Below are positions 57,575-64,000 of a DNA stretch of 64,000 nucleotides, piece after piece. Numbering within the stretch: the first letter of the stretch is position 1; every line of letters begins with the position of its first letter. The notes under the pieces are model-generated. The model ran no database searches and was not told where the DNA came from. It saw nothing but the letters and a program-made list of their open reading frames with translations. Position numbers and translations under genes: made by a program. This DNA comes from Ahrensia sp. Its GTDB lineage: Bacteria; Pseudomonadota; Alphaproteobacteria; Rhizobiales; Rhizobiaceae. The DNA lies in assembly GCA_002706335.1 (NCBI GenBank), contig PAKZ01000023.1:1-64000 (forward strand), given 5' to 3'.

Positions 57575-57784
57575 ATGGAAAACGCGAACAGATTGCACCC
57601 GCAGTCCGGCTACGACCCTCAAATGGCGCTGGAAAAACTGCGCCGTCTCTCCCGCGAGGTGTTCCTCGATCTCGGCCTGACCGAAGACGAGATCGCGGCC
57701 TATTTCGGCGGTGATCTCGACCGGCTGAAAACGCTTCCGGTTTTCGGCATGGGCGAGGAGTCTCGCCCCGCCTCGAGCCACTGA
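57575..57784 (+). CDS. Small acidic hypothetical protein (69 aa)
   Basis: A 69-residue protein with a near-ideal Shine-Dalgarno AAGGAGG seven bases before its ATG. It reads as mostly helical: PQMALEKLRRLSREVFLDL, then LTEDEIAAYFGGDLDRLKTL. There is no membrane segment, signal peptide or Cys. I do not recognise the family. The strong ribosome site, regular amphipathic pattern and long upstream AT-rich region argue that it is a real gene. Confidence 0.7.
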   Translation: MENANRLHPQSGYDPQMALEKLRRLSREVFLDLGLTEDEIAAYFGGDLDRLKTLPVFGMGEESRPASSH

Positions 57785-57793
57785 GGAAAGCGT

Positions 57794-59488
57794 CTACCGC
57801 AATTCCCGCCGCAGGATCTTGCCGACATTGGTTTTCGGCAGTTCCGCCCGGAATTCGATGAAGCGCGGCCGCTTGTAGTTGGTCAGATTGGCCGCGCAAT
57901 GCGCCTTGACCACCTCCTCGGTGACGGTGTCGTCCTTGCGCACGACAAACAGCTTCACCACTTCGCCGGAATGGGCGTCCGGCACGCCGATTGCGGCGGC
58001 CTCGATGATGCCCGGATGCGATACCGCGACCTCTTCCACCTCGTTCGGATAGACGTTGAAGCCCGACACCAGGATCATGTCTTTCTTCCGGTCGACGATC
58101 TTGGTGCGGCCCGCCTCATCCATGAATCCCATGTCGCCGGACCGGAAGAAGCCGTCGGAGGTCATCACATTTGCGGTTTCCTCGGGCCGGTTCCAGTAAC
58201 CGGCCATCACCTGCGGCCCGCGGATGCAGATTTCGCCGACCTCGCCGAGCGGCAGATCGTTGCCGTCCTCGTCGCGGATCGCGATATCGGTTGACGGTAG
58301 CGGCAGGCCGATCGTGCCGGTGAACTCAGTCGCGTCGAAGCGGTTCGCGGTCGCAACCGGCGAGGTCTCCGACAGGCCGTAGCCCTCATAGATGATCGAG
58401 CCGGTCACCTCCTGCCAACGGTCGGCCACCGGTTTCTGCACGGCCATGCCGCCGCCCATCACCAGCTTCACGTTGGAGAAGTCGAGCTTGCGGAAATCCT
58501 CGCTGTTCAACAGCGCGTTGAACAGCGTGTTGAGCCCCGCGAAGAAGTTCCAGTCATAGGCCTGCATCTCCTTGACGAATGCCGGGATGTCGCGCGGATT
58601 GGGGATCAGCACATTGTGTCCGCCCCAGTGCATGCCGACGATCGAATTCACCGTCAGCGCGAAGATGTGATAGAGCGGCAGCGCGCACATATAGACGATT
58701 TGGTCCGGCTTGCCGCGCGCGTGATAGGCGGCCGAGACCCAGTGCGAGGTCTGCTGCAGATTGGCGAGAATATTGCCATGCGTCAGCGTCGCGCCTTTCG
58801 AGACACCGGTCGTCCCGCCAGTATATTGCAGGAAGGCGATGTCGCCGTGATCCAGCGTGACCGCGCGCATCGTCTTGCCGCGCCCGGCGGCGAGCGCCGC
58901 CTTGAAGGTTTCGTGGCCGGGCAGGGACCATGCCGGCACCATCTTCTTGACCTTGCGCACGACGAAATTGACGAGATGGCCCTTCAGCCCCATCAGGTCG
59001 CCCATCGAAGCGACGATGGTGTGCTTGACCTGCGTCCGGCCGTTCACCTGCTGCAGGGTGTGGGCGAAGTTTTCCAGGATCACGATCGCCTTCGCGCCGG
59101 AATCGTTCAGCTGATGCTCCAGCTCGCGCGGCGTATAGAGCGGGTTGATGTTGACCACTGTCAGGCCGGCGCGGAGCACGGCGAAGAGCGCCACCGGATA
59201 TTGCAGGATATTCGGCATCATAAGCGCCACGCGCTCGCCCTTTTCGAGCCCGAGCGATTGCAGATGGGCGGCGAATGCCTTGGAGGCGACGTCGAGCTCG
59301 CCGAAGGTCATCGCCTTGCCCATGCAGCTATAGGCGGTCGCATCGGCATGCCTGGTACAGCAAATGTCGACCATGTCGCCGAGCGACGCGTAGGGGACCG
59401 GGTCCATATCTCCGGGAATGCCGTCGGGATAGGATGCCAGCCAAGGTTTGGCGGCATAGGCCGAAGGGGGCTGCTTGATGTCTGCCAT
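57794..59488 (-). CDS. fadD: Long-chain acyl-CoA ligase
   Basis: A 564-residue AMP-forming ligase activating fatty acids with CoA at the inner membrane. The P-loop YTGGTTGVSKGATLTHGN and the motif YEGYGLSETSP are intact, as is the C-terminal GFNVYPNEVEEV plus LPKTNVGKILRRELR with the catalytic Lys. The track start 59566 is an extension; ATG 59488 follows GGGAGG. An ACGT palindrome about 116 bp upstream suggests control by a LiuR- or FadR-like regulator. Confidence 0.9.
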   Translation of the reverse strand: MADIKQPPSAYAAKPWLASYPDGIPGDMDPVPYASLGDMVDICCTRHADATAYSCMGKAMTFGELDVASKAFAAHLQSLGLEKGERVALMMPNILQYPVALFAVLRAGLTVVNINPLYTPRELEHQLNDSGAKAIVILENFAHTLQQVNGRTQVKHTIVASMGDLMGLKGHLVNFVVRKVKKMVPAWSLPGHETFKAALAAGRGKTMRAVTLDHGDIAFLQYTGGTTGVSKGATLTHGNILANLQQTSHWVSAAYHARGKPDQIVYMCALPLYHIFALTVNSIVGMHWGGHNVLIPNPRDIPAFVKEMQAYDWNFFAGLNTLFNALLNSEDFRKLDFSNVKLVMGGGMAVQKPVADRWQEVTGSIIYEGYGLSETSPVATANRFDATEFTGTIGLPLPSTDIAIRDEDGNDLPLGEVGEICIRGPQVMAGYWNRPEETANVMTSDGFFRSGDMGFMDEAGRTKIVDRKKDMILVSGFNVYPNEVEEVAVSHPGIIEAAAIGVPDAHSGEVVKLFVVRKDDTVTEEVVKAHCAANLTNYKRPRFIEFRAELPKTNVGKILRRELR

Positions 59489-59603
59489 ACGGTTCCTCCC
59501 GAAGCGGTGTTTAAGCGTTTCCTCCCGAAACACCGCCAGTTTCGCCGCGCATTGCGGCTTTGTCATGCTGACATATTTCTCGCTGCCGCACGATGCAAGG
59601 TTT

Positions 59604-59619
59604 TTTACGTAAACGTAAA
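59604..59619. promoter_or_regulatory. ACGT palindrome before fadD (LiuR-like operator)
   Basis: TTTACGT-AA-ACGTAAA has perfect 7-bp arms, and ACGT occurs three times at 6-bp spacing (59607, 59613, 59619). MerR-family LiuR sites in proteobacteria have a similar ACGT-rich palindrome and control branched-chain and fatty-acid degradation genes. The location upstream of fadD is consistent; the regulator itself is not in this window. Confidence 0.5.
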
Positions 59620-59644
59620 CGTCAGTTGTGTCATCCGGAGCGTT

Positions 59645-60112
59645 TTATGGAAACTCGTCCTCCAGCGCCCTCTCTACGGCCGCGTCGATCGCGGCGATGC
59701 GGTGCGCAAGATCTCCCCGGCCGGCCTCTGCCATCCGCCGGGTCATGATCCCGGTCAGGTCGGTCCAGCAATCGGCTGCGTGAAGGGGATCGTCTGCAAG
59801 CAGCTTTTCCATCCGGTCCAGGTGGGTTTCGACGATCCAGACAGGTGCGTGATAGGCAAGCTGGTCAAGCGTTTCGCCCGCCGCGTGCGGATGTAGCGCG
59901 ATATCCTTGTGCGCCAGCATCTCCAGCATCGCCTGCAGCCTTGGCGCGAACGGATGCATCGTACCCCAGTCGCAGATCGCCCAGAAAAGGTCTGGATCGC
60001 GATGGGCGTCGATCAGCCGGGCGATCTCTTCGGCATCGCCGCCTTCCGCCGGCATCGCGGAGATAGTCGCTACGATCTCCGCAAATTTCTCGTCTGCCGA
60101 TCCGCCGCTCAT
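59645..60112 (-). CDS. Hypothetical protein (155 aa)
   Basis: A 155-residue soluble protein with no family I recognise. The sequence is helical throughout with conserved-looking aromatic and His/Asp positions (DPDLFWAICDWGTMHPFAPRL, ALHPHAAGETLDQLAYHAP). It follows DUF924 after 12 nt on the same strand and so is likely the third gene of a nudC-DUF924 operon. Its codon use fits its neighbours. Confidence 0.6.
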   Translation of the reverse strand: MSGGSADEKFAEIVATISAMPAEGGDAEEIARLIDAHRDPDLFWAICDWGTMHPFAPRLQAMLEMLAHKDIALHPHAAGETLDQLAYHAPVWIVETHLDRMEKLLADDPLHAADCWTDLTGIMTRRMAEAGRGDLAHRIAAIDAAVERALEDEFP

Positions 60113-60124
60113 CCGCGTTGAAGT

Positions 60125-60673
60125 CTAGAAACCGCCGTGTTCGTCGATCCAGGCCTGCTCCGCCGGCGAGGTGGGGCGGCCGAGCATGGCGTTGCGATGC
60201 GGAAACTGACCGAAAAGGCGGATCGGATCGCGATGCAGCCTGGCATATTTCAGATTGTTTTCCTTGCCGAGCGCCTCGAACAGCGCGACGGAACGGTTCT
60301 GGTCAGCCAGGGTCTCCGAATGCATGAAGGGCATGTAGAGGAACTGCTTCTCGTCGTCGTTCATGCTCGCGTCGAACCCGGCTTCCAGGGCCGCGTTGGA
60401 CAATGCGCGCGCCTTGGCGTCGCCGGCGAAGCTCTTTGCCGAGCCGCGGAACATGTTACGCGCGAACTGATCGAGCACGATGATCGCGGCCAATGCCGTC
60501 CCGCGGCTTTTCTGAAGCTCCGCATTGTCCGTTCCGGCAATCGCCTCGTGCAGCGCTCCGAAGCGCTGGACGATCGTCGCGTCGACATCGTCGTCCTTCT
60601 TGTACCACTGTTCCGGCGTCAGCTCCGAGAACCAGAAGCCGAGCACGTCCTTTTCCCATCCAGCGTCAGGCAT
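60125..60673 (-). CDS. DUF924 family protein
   Basis: A 182-residue soluble, all-helical protein. The opening VLGFWFSELTPEQWYKKDDDVDA, the middle LIVLDQF-like motif (IIVLDQFARNMFRG) and YMPFMHSE are the family signature. DUF924 proteins are predicted TPR-like folds of unknown function. It overlaps nudC by 8 nt, so the two are coupled. Confidence 0.85.
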   Translation of the reverse strand: MPDAGWEKDVLGFWFSELTPEQWYKKDDDVDATIVQRFGALHEAIAGTDNAELQKSRGTALAAIIVLDQFARNMFRGSAKSFAGDAKARALSNAALEAGFDASMNDDEKQFLYMPFMHSETLADQNRSVALFEALGKENNLKYARLHRDPIRLFGQFPHRNAMLGRPTSPAEQAWIDEHGGF

Positions 60674-61652
60674 CGTCTTTCTCCTCTTCCCATGCCCAGC
60701 TGCGGATCAGCAGCGAGGCGATTGCGCCATGCGGCGGCGTGCGCAGCCCGTCGGGATGGCTGTTGTCGAGCATCTTTCGCACATCGGCGCGGCCGAACCA
60801 GCGGCAATCCTCCAGCTCCTCGTCGAGCTTGATCTCCGTCGTCTCCGCTTCCGCGAGGCAGCCGATCATCAGCGTATGCGGAAACGGCCAGGGCTGGCTG
60901 GCGTAATAGGCGACCTTGCCGACCGTTATGCCGCTTTCCTCAGCCGTCTCCCGGCGCACCGCATTCTCGATCGTCTCGCCCGGCTCTACAAATCCGGCGA
61001 GGCAGGAATAGGATCCCTCGGCGAAATGCGGGCTGCGCCCGAGCAGGCATTTCTCGCCATCCGGCGTCACCGCCAGCATGATGACGACCGGGTCCGTGCG
61101 CGGAAAATGCATGCCCTGGCAACTCGGGCAGATGCGTTTGTAGCCGCCATCGGTCATCCGGCTCTCATGCCCGCACCGCGAGCAGAAGCGATGCGTCCGG
61201 TTCCACGACACCAGCGCCGACGCCTGCGCGATAGCGCCGAGCTTGTCCGGCGGAACTAGCCCTTGCACAAAAACCGAACGCAGGTCGATCGCCTTGATAT
61301 GCGCCGGCAGCTCTTCCTTGTCGGTACCGCAATAGGCCGCCAGAACCGGCGTTTCGTCCGGCTGAAAGCCCAGCAGTACGGCTTCCGCGAGGTCGACCGT
61401 GAGATCGTAGAGCTCGCCCGGCGCGAACACCGCGTCGAAAATCTCTTCGTCATGCTTCAACAGCACGCGTCCGTCCTGGAGAAGATAGAGATGCGCCCGC
61501 TCGTCTTGCAGCGCCTCGCGCGTCGAATTCTCGCTGCGCTTCTCCGACCGCCGCTCCAGCCTGTTGCCCGAAAAGCCGGATTCGCTGGAAAGCTCGGGAT
61601 AGGGCGCTTCGGCAAGGCGCTTGGTCATCGACGGTCCTTCAGACTGGTTCAT
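60666..61652 (-). CDS. nudC: NAD(+) diphosphatase / NAD-decapping hydrolase NudC
   Basis: A 328-residue Nudix enzyme. A zinc ribbon (CSRCGHESRMTDGGYKRICPSC) is followed by the Nudix domain with GFVEPGETIENAVRRETAEESG as the box and the NudC-specific SQPWPFPHTLM. It hydrolyses NAD(H) and removes NAD caps from RNA. ATG 61652 follows GGGAG. First gene of the nudC-DUF924-hypothetical operon. Two N-terminal domains precede the ribbon, as usual. Confidence 0.92.
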   Translation of the reverse strand: MNQSEGPSMTKRLAEAPYPELSSESGFSGNRLERRSEKRSENSTREALQDERAHLYLLQDGRVLLKHDEEIFDAVFAPGELYDLTVDLAEAVLLGFQPDETPVLAAYCGTDKEELPAHIKAIDLRSVFVQGLVPPDKLGAIAQASALVSWNRTHRFCSRCGHESRMTDGGYKRICPSCQGMHFPRTDPVVIMLAVTPDGEKCLLGRSPHFAEGSYSCLAGFVEPGETIENAVRRETAEESGITVGKVAYYASQPWPFPHTLMIGCLAEAETTEIKLDEELEDCRWFGRADVRKMLDNSHPDGLRTPPHGAIASLLIRSWAWEEEKDDA

Positions 61653-61804
61653 GGCGTGCTCCCTTCTGCCAGATGGGAGCGTGTGCCGCTAGCCTCGCCA
61701 TGCGGAGCGGCGGCGGATGGCCAGCCGCTCGCGTTTTGCTAGTATCGATTGCAGGGCGGTTTAAGTCGCCCGGAAATTCGTCGATAATTTGAGGGAGGCG
61801 GAGC

Positions 61805-62458
61805 ATGACGAACGAGACCGGTTTCAGACCGGAATATCTAGTCACCAGCGAGGAGGAACTGAGGTCTCTCTTTCCGCCGACGCATGAAGTCGCCCTGAAG
61901 AAATGCCAGGACCGCCTCGACCGCCACGCGAGGGATTTCATGGCCCGTTCGCCGTTCCTGTGCATCGGCACCCAGTCGCCGGACGGCTCCGCCGATGTCA
62001 GCCCGCGCGGCGATCCGCGCGGGTTTGTCCATGTCCTCGATGACAGGACGCTCGCGATTCCTGATCGTCCCGGCAACAACCGCCTCGATACGCAATCCAA
62101 CATTATCGCGAATCCGTCGGTCGGGCTGCTCTTCATGGTCCCCGGTTTCGACGAGACGTTGCGCATCAACGGAAAGGCGCGGATAACCCGCGATCCCGAT
62201 TTGCTCGCTTCGATGGCGATGAAGGGCCGCGCCCCAACGATCGCCATTGTCGTCGCCATCGAGGAAGTCTTTCTGCATTGCGCGAAGGCATTTCGCCGTT
62301 CGGGCCTGTGGGATCCGGATCAGCGCCAGAATCGCGACGAGATGCCGTCCCTCTCGAAGATGATCCTCGATCAGACCACCGGCGCGCCGCGGGATGCCGA
62401 CGAGATGAACAGGATCGATGCGGCTCTTGAGGAAGAATACGCCAAGTCGATGTATTAG
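61805..62458 (+). CDS. Pyridoxamine 5'-phosphate oxidase-like FMN-binding protein
   Basis: A 217-residue split-barrel flavoprotein of the PPOX family (MSMEG_1061-like group). The core strand FLCIGTQSPDGSADVSPRGD, RPGNNRLDTQSNI and RINGKARITRD are typical. The substrate is unknown; members bind FMN, F420 or haem. GGGAGG lies before the ATG. Convergent with an HxlR regulator, but the regulator's promoter faces away from it. Confidence 0.8.
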   Translation: MTNETGFRPEYLVTSEEELRSLFPPTHEVALKKCQDRLDRHARDFMARSPFLCIGTQSPDGSADVSPRGDPRGFVHVLDDRTLAIPDRPGNNRLDTQSNIIANPSVGLLFMVPGFDETLRINGKARITRDPDLLASMAMKGRAPTIAIVVAIEEVFLHCAKAFRRSGLWDPDQRQNRDEMPSLSKMILDQTTGAPRDADEMNRIDAALEEEYAKSMY

Positions 62459-62507
62459 CCGGCGCTCGGAACGCGGCAGTCGGGCCCCGTTCCGTCGGCT
62501 TCGATCC

Positions 62508-62825
62508 CTAATCCGCGCCGGCCGCATTCCCGCCGTCGCGGCGCGCCGACCAGGTTTTCGCCCAGTCGCCCAGCGCGAGCAGCTGGCGCCCGAGTTCCAG
62601 CCCCATCGGCGTGAGCGCATAGCCTTCCGGCTCCTTTGCCACGAACCCTGCGTCGCGCAGCGTCCCGAGCCTCTGGTTCAGGACGGTCGGTGAAACGTCC
62701 TCGCATCGGGCGCGCAGCACCCGAAACGTCATCGGCCCATCCCTCAGTTCCCAGAGAATGCGCAGCGTCCAGCGCTGTCCGATGATCTCGAGCAACTGCA
62801 TGATCGGCTGGCTCGATCGCGCCAT
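62508..62825 (-). CDS. HxlR-family transcriptional regulator
   Basis: A 105-residue winged-helix protein: LLEIIGQRWTLRILWELRDGP, FRVLRARCEDVSPTVLNQRL, then the wing. A single Cys in the recognition helix region (RARCEDVS) could be redox- or electrophile-reactive, as in other members. ATG 62825 follows AAGGAA; the track start 62849 adds eight residues. Two tandem GCTAC-N7-GTAGC palindromes directly upstream are probable autoregulatory operators. Confidence 0.85.
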   Translation of the reverse strand: MARSSQPIMQLLEIIGQRWTLRILWELRDGPMTFRVLRARCEDVSPTVLNQRLGTLRDAGFVAKEPEGYALTPMGLELGRQLLALGDWAKTWSARRDGGNAAGAD

Positions 62826-62858
62826 GGAAAATTCCTTCGCTCGCAACAAAACTCTTGC

Positions 62859-62899
62859 GCTACAGAAAATGTAGCGTTATTCGCTACGAAATCAGTAGC
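62859..62899. promoter_or_regulatory. Tandem HxlR-type operators GCTAC-N7-GTAGC
   Basis: Two copies of GCTAC-N7-GTAGC occur at 62859-62875 and 62883-62899, 24 bp apart (about two helix turns). The first extends to CGCTACA-N5-TGTAGCG. The position, 34 bp upstream of the HxlR ATG, and the TAC-N7-GTA core common to this family's operators make autoregulation likely. Confidence 0.65.
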
Positions 62900-63013
62900 A
62901 CGGTTCATTGGCCGGCGGAAGATGTCTCCAACCCATCTTCTGTCCCGGCGTCCCCGTGCAGATCGCCAACAATTGAAAACACGCAATCGGCCCTCGCGCC
63001 GAAGGAGAAGGCT

Positions 63014-63397
63014 ATGAAAAATCTGAAAACCCTGTCCGCAATCATCGTCGTCGCCACGGCGGCAACCGGCTGCGCCGGCACCGGCGCCAATTACGTGCCG
63101 ACCGTCGACGGACCGGTCTCTTCGCGCTGGTCGGCCGATCTTGCGCAGTGCCAGCAGCTTGCGCGCCGGCACGGCTTCGCCAATGCGCAGACCCGAAACG
63201 CCGCGCTCGTCGGGGCCGGCATCGGCGCGGTCGCGGGCCTTGCCGATGACGATGTCACCGATACCGAGGGCGCTGTCGGCGGCGCGGTTGTCGGCGCGCT
63301 GGTCGGCGGCGGTGCCGGCATGGCGGCCCGGCAGGGCGAGCGGCGCGAGATCGTCATTTCCTGCATGAGGGGCAGGGGCCACCGCGTCGTCGGCTGA
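63014..63397 (+). CDS. Glycine-zipper lipoprotein
   Basis: A 127-residue envelope lipoprotein: a signal peptide with a lipobox ending ATGC, a polar segment with WSADLAQCQQLARRHG, then Gly-rich zipper repeats (GAGIGAVAGLA and GGAVVGALVGGGAGMAA) expected to insert in or associate with the membrane. GAAGGAG precedes the ATG. The track start 62855 lies within the HxlR operators and is wrong. Similar to small 17-kDa-antigen/YmgG-like lipoproteins; the role is unknown, possibly outer-membrane integrity. Confidence 0.8.
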   Translation: MKNLKTLSAIIVVATAATGCAGTGANYVPTVDGPVSSRWSADLAQCQQLARRHGFANAQTRNAALVGAGIGAVAGLADDDVTDTEGAVGGAVVGALVGGGAGMAARQGERREIVISCMRGRGHRVVG

Positions 63398-63415
63398 TCT
63401 CGTCGTGTGAGATCA
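63395..63415 (+). terminator. Hairpin after the glycine-zipper gene
   Basis: TGATCTC and GAGATCA form a 7-bp stem with a 7-nt loop, beginning at the stop codon of the lipoprotein gene. No U-tract; a weak terminator or mRNA end is possible. Confidence 0.3.
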
Positions 63416-63454
63416 ACCGCATCCGCCGGCCTGCGAGCGGAAGGTGAAAGCCGG

Positions 63455-63871
63455 CTAGTTCCGGTCTACGAACCCGGCCTTGAAGTTTGCGATGAACGTC
63501 TCCGCCGCGTCCTTTTCATAGGGCGCGGCGGGGCCCGAGCCCCAGACCGGGTTAGGCCAGGCGGCGTCTTCGGTGAACCGCGCGATCACATGCATGTGCA
63601 ACTGCCGGACCTGATTGCCGAGCGCCGCGACATTGATCTTGTGGCATCCGGTCAGCCGTTTCAAATTTTCCGAAACGGTGACGGTCTCGAAAGTCAGCAT
63701 CGTCTGGTCGAGCGGCGACAGGTCGTGGACTTCCGCGACGCCGCTGCGCTGCGGCACGAGGATCAGCCACGGAAACCGGCTGTCATTCATCAGCAATAGC
63801 CGGCACAGGCCTATATCGGCCACCGGAAACGTGTCGCTCTTCAGCTTCGGATCGATTTCAAAAACTTCCAT
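63455..63871 (-). CDS. HIT family protein
   Basis: A 138-residue member of the histidine-triad nucleotide hydrolase/transferase superfamily. The triad is in QLHMHVIARF, so the form is H-x-H-x with the third position non-His, as in some bacterial HIT proteins. The N-terminal segment FPWLILVPQRSG is family-typical. Likely a nucleotide-binding hydrolase of unknown substrate. Divergent from the SRP RNA. Confidence 0.85.
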   Translation of the reverse strand: MEVFEIDPKLKSDTFPVADIGLCRLLLMNDSRFPWLILVPQRSGVAEVHDLSPLDQTMLTFETVTVSENLKRLTGCHKINVAALGNQVRQLHMHVIARFTEDAAWPNPVWGSGPAAPYEKDAAETFIANFKAGFVDRN

Positions 63872-63937
63872 GACGTAACGATAGCATATTTTTCTTACCG
63901 ACGACTTGCTTTTGCGCGCCCGAAATACGATATCGCG

Positions 63938-64000
63938 GTCGGGAGGTTGGTGGTGGACGAGCCACTCGCCAACCGGGTCAGGTCCGGAAGGAAGCAGCCC
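63938..64000 (+). ncRNA. ffs: Signal recognition particle 4.5S RNA, 5' part (cut by window end)
   Basis: The sequence GCCAACCGGGTCAGGTCCGG, followed by AAGGAAGCAGCCC, is the highly conserved SRP RNA tetraloop and Ffh-binding region. The preceding gaggttggtggtgg pairs with downstream bases as in short bacterial SRP RNAs. The exact 5' end is uncertain (about 63938-63942). A possible promoter is TTGCTT (63907) with GATATC 17 bp later. The 3' half lies outside the window. The RNA forms SRP with Ffh for membrane-protein targeting. Confidence 0.9.

Overview
The window reads as a chromosomal segment of a high-GC alphaproteobacterium, most likely a Hyphomicrobiales (Rhizobiales) member. The basis is gene content and order: a complete cpa/tad pilus locus, an AglEFGAK alpha-glucoside system with its LacI regulator, a two-binding-protein Yej peptide importer, a membrane cytochrome c beside kdsB and pheA, and a 4.5S-type SRP RNA at the right edge. 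Genus cannot be fixed from sequence alone. I see no integrase, transposase, phage gene, CRISPR array, tRNA or rRNA, so this looks like ordinary chromosome rather than an island.

Layout. 1-632 is gene-free and carries a perfect hairpin plus a mosaic of nested palindromes. 0.6-6.9 kb: luciferase-like monooxygenase, alpha/beta hydrolase, SH3-domain membrane protein and a large multi-PAS GGDEF-EAL protein. 7.4-17.9 kb: Flp pilin (54 aa, below the ORF-track cut-off), prepilin peptidase, cpaBCDEF, tadB and tadC; then, on the other strand, a MAPEG protein and the lipoprotein tadD. 18-23.5 kb: leucyl aminopeptidase, MarR regulator, NlpC/P60 hydrolase, GNAT, LysR with a divergent DUF1127-like gene, and a hydroxypyruvate reductase. 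23.5-32.3 kb (minus): yejA1-yejA2-yejB-yejE-[cation exchanger]-yejF, with overlapping start and stop codons at most junctions. 32.4-37.2 kb: cytochrome c, kdsB, pheA, FAH hydrolase, beta-hydroxyacid dehydrogenase, DUF3307. 37.3-45.3 kb: aglR facing aglEFGAK, with two palindromic operators. 45.3-57.8 kb: PBP4-like carboxypeptidase, NTF2-like/HxlR pair, sugar-acid dehydratase, XRE/DUF2975 pair, lipoprotein, a frameshifted PQQ glucose dehydrogenase, pgi, Zn alcohol dehydrogenase, exported metallo-hydrolase and a small conserved-looking protein. 57.8-64 kb: acyl-CoA ligase, an unknown protein, DUF924, NudC, a PPOX-like protein, HxlR regulator with tandem operators, glycine-zipper lipoprotein, HIT protein and the start of ffs.

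How it works together. The pilus locus holds pilin, processing, secretin, ATPase and platform genes but no TadE/F/G minor pilins. A c-di-GMP enzyme sits directly upstream, and copies of TTAACC occur in several promoter regions, suggesting cell-cycle-linked control. The agl block is a self-contained uptake, hydrolysis and regulation unit. The PQQ dehydrogenase, pgi and IlvD/Edd dehydratase point to sugar and sugar-acid metabolism, although the dehydrogenase reading frame is broken by an apparent one-base deletion.

The most unusual observations are: a degenerate CaCA cation exchanger translationally coupled inside the yej operon; a Flp pilin with Val instead of Gly before the expected cleavage site; two YejA proteins with different export signals; the single-base frameshift in the PQQ dehydrogenase; and several sharply defined operator palindromes.
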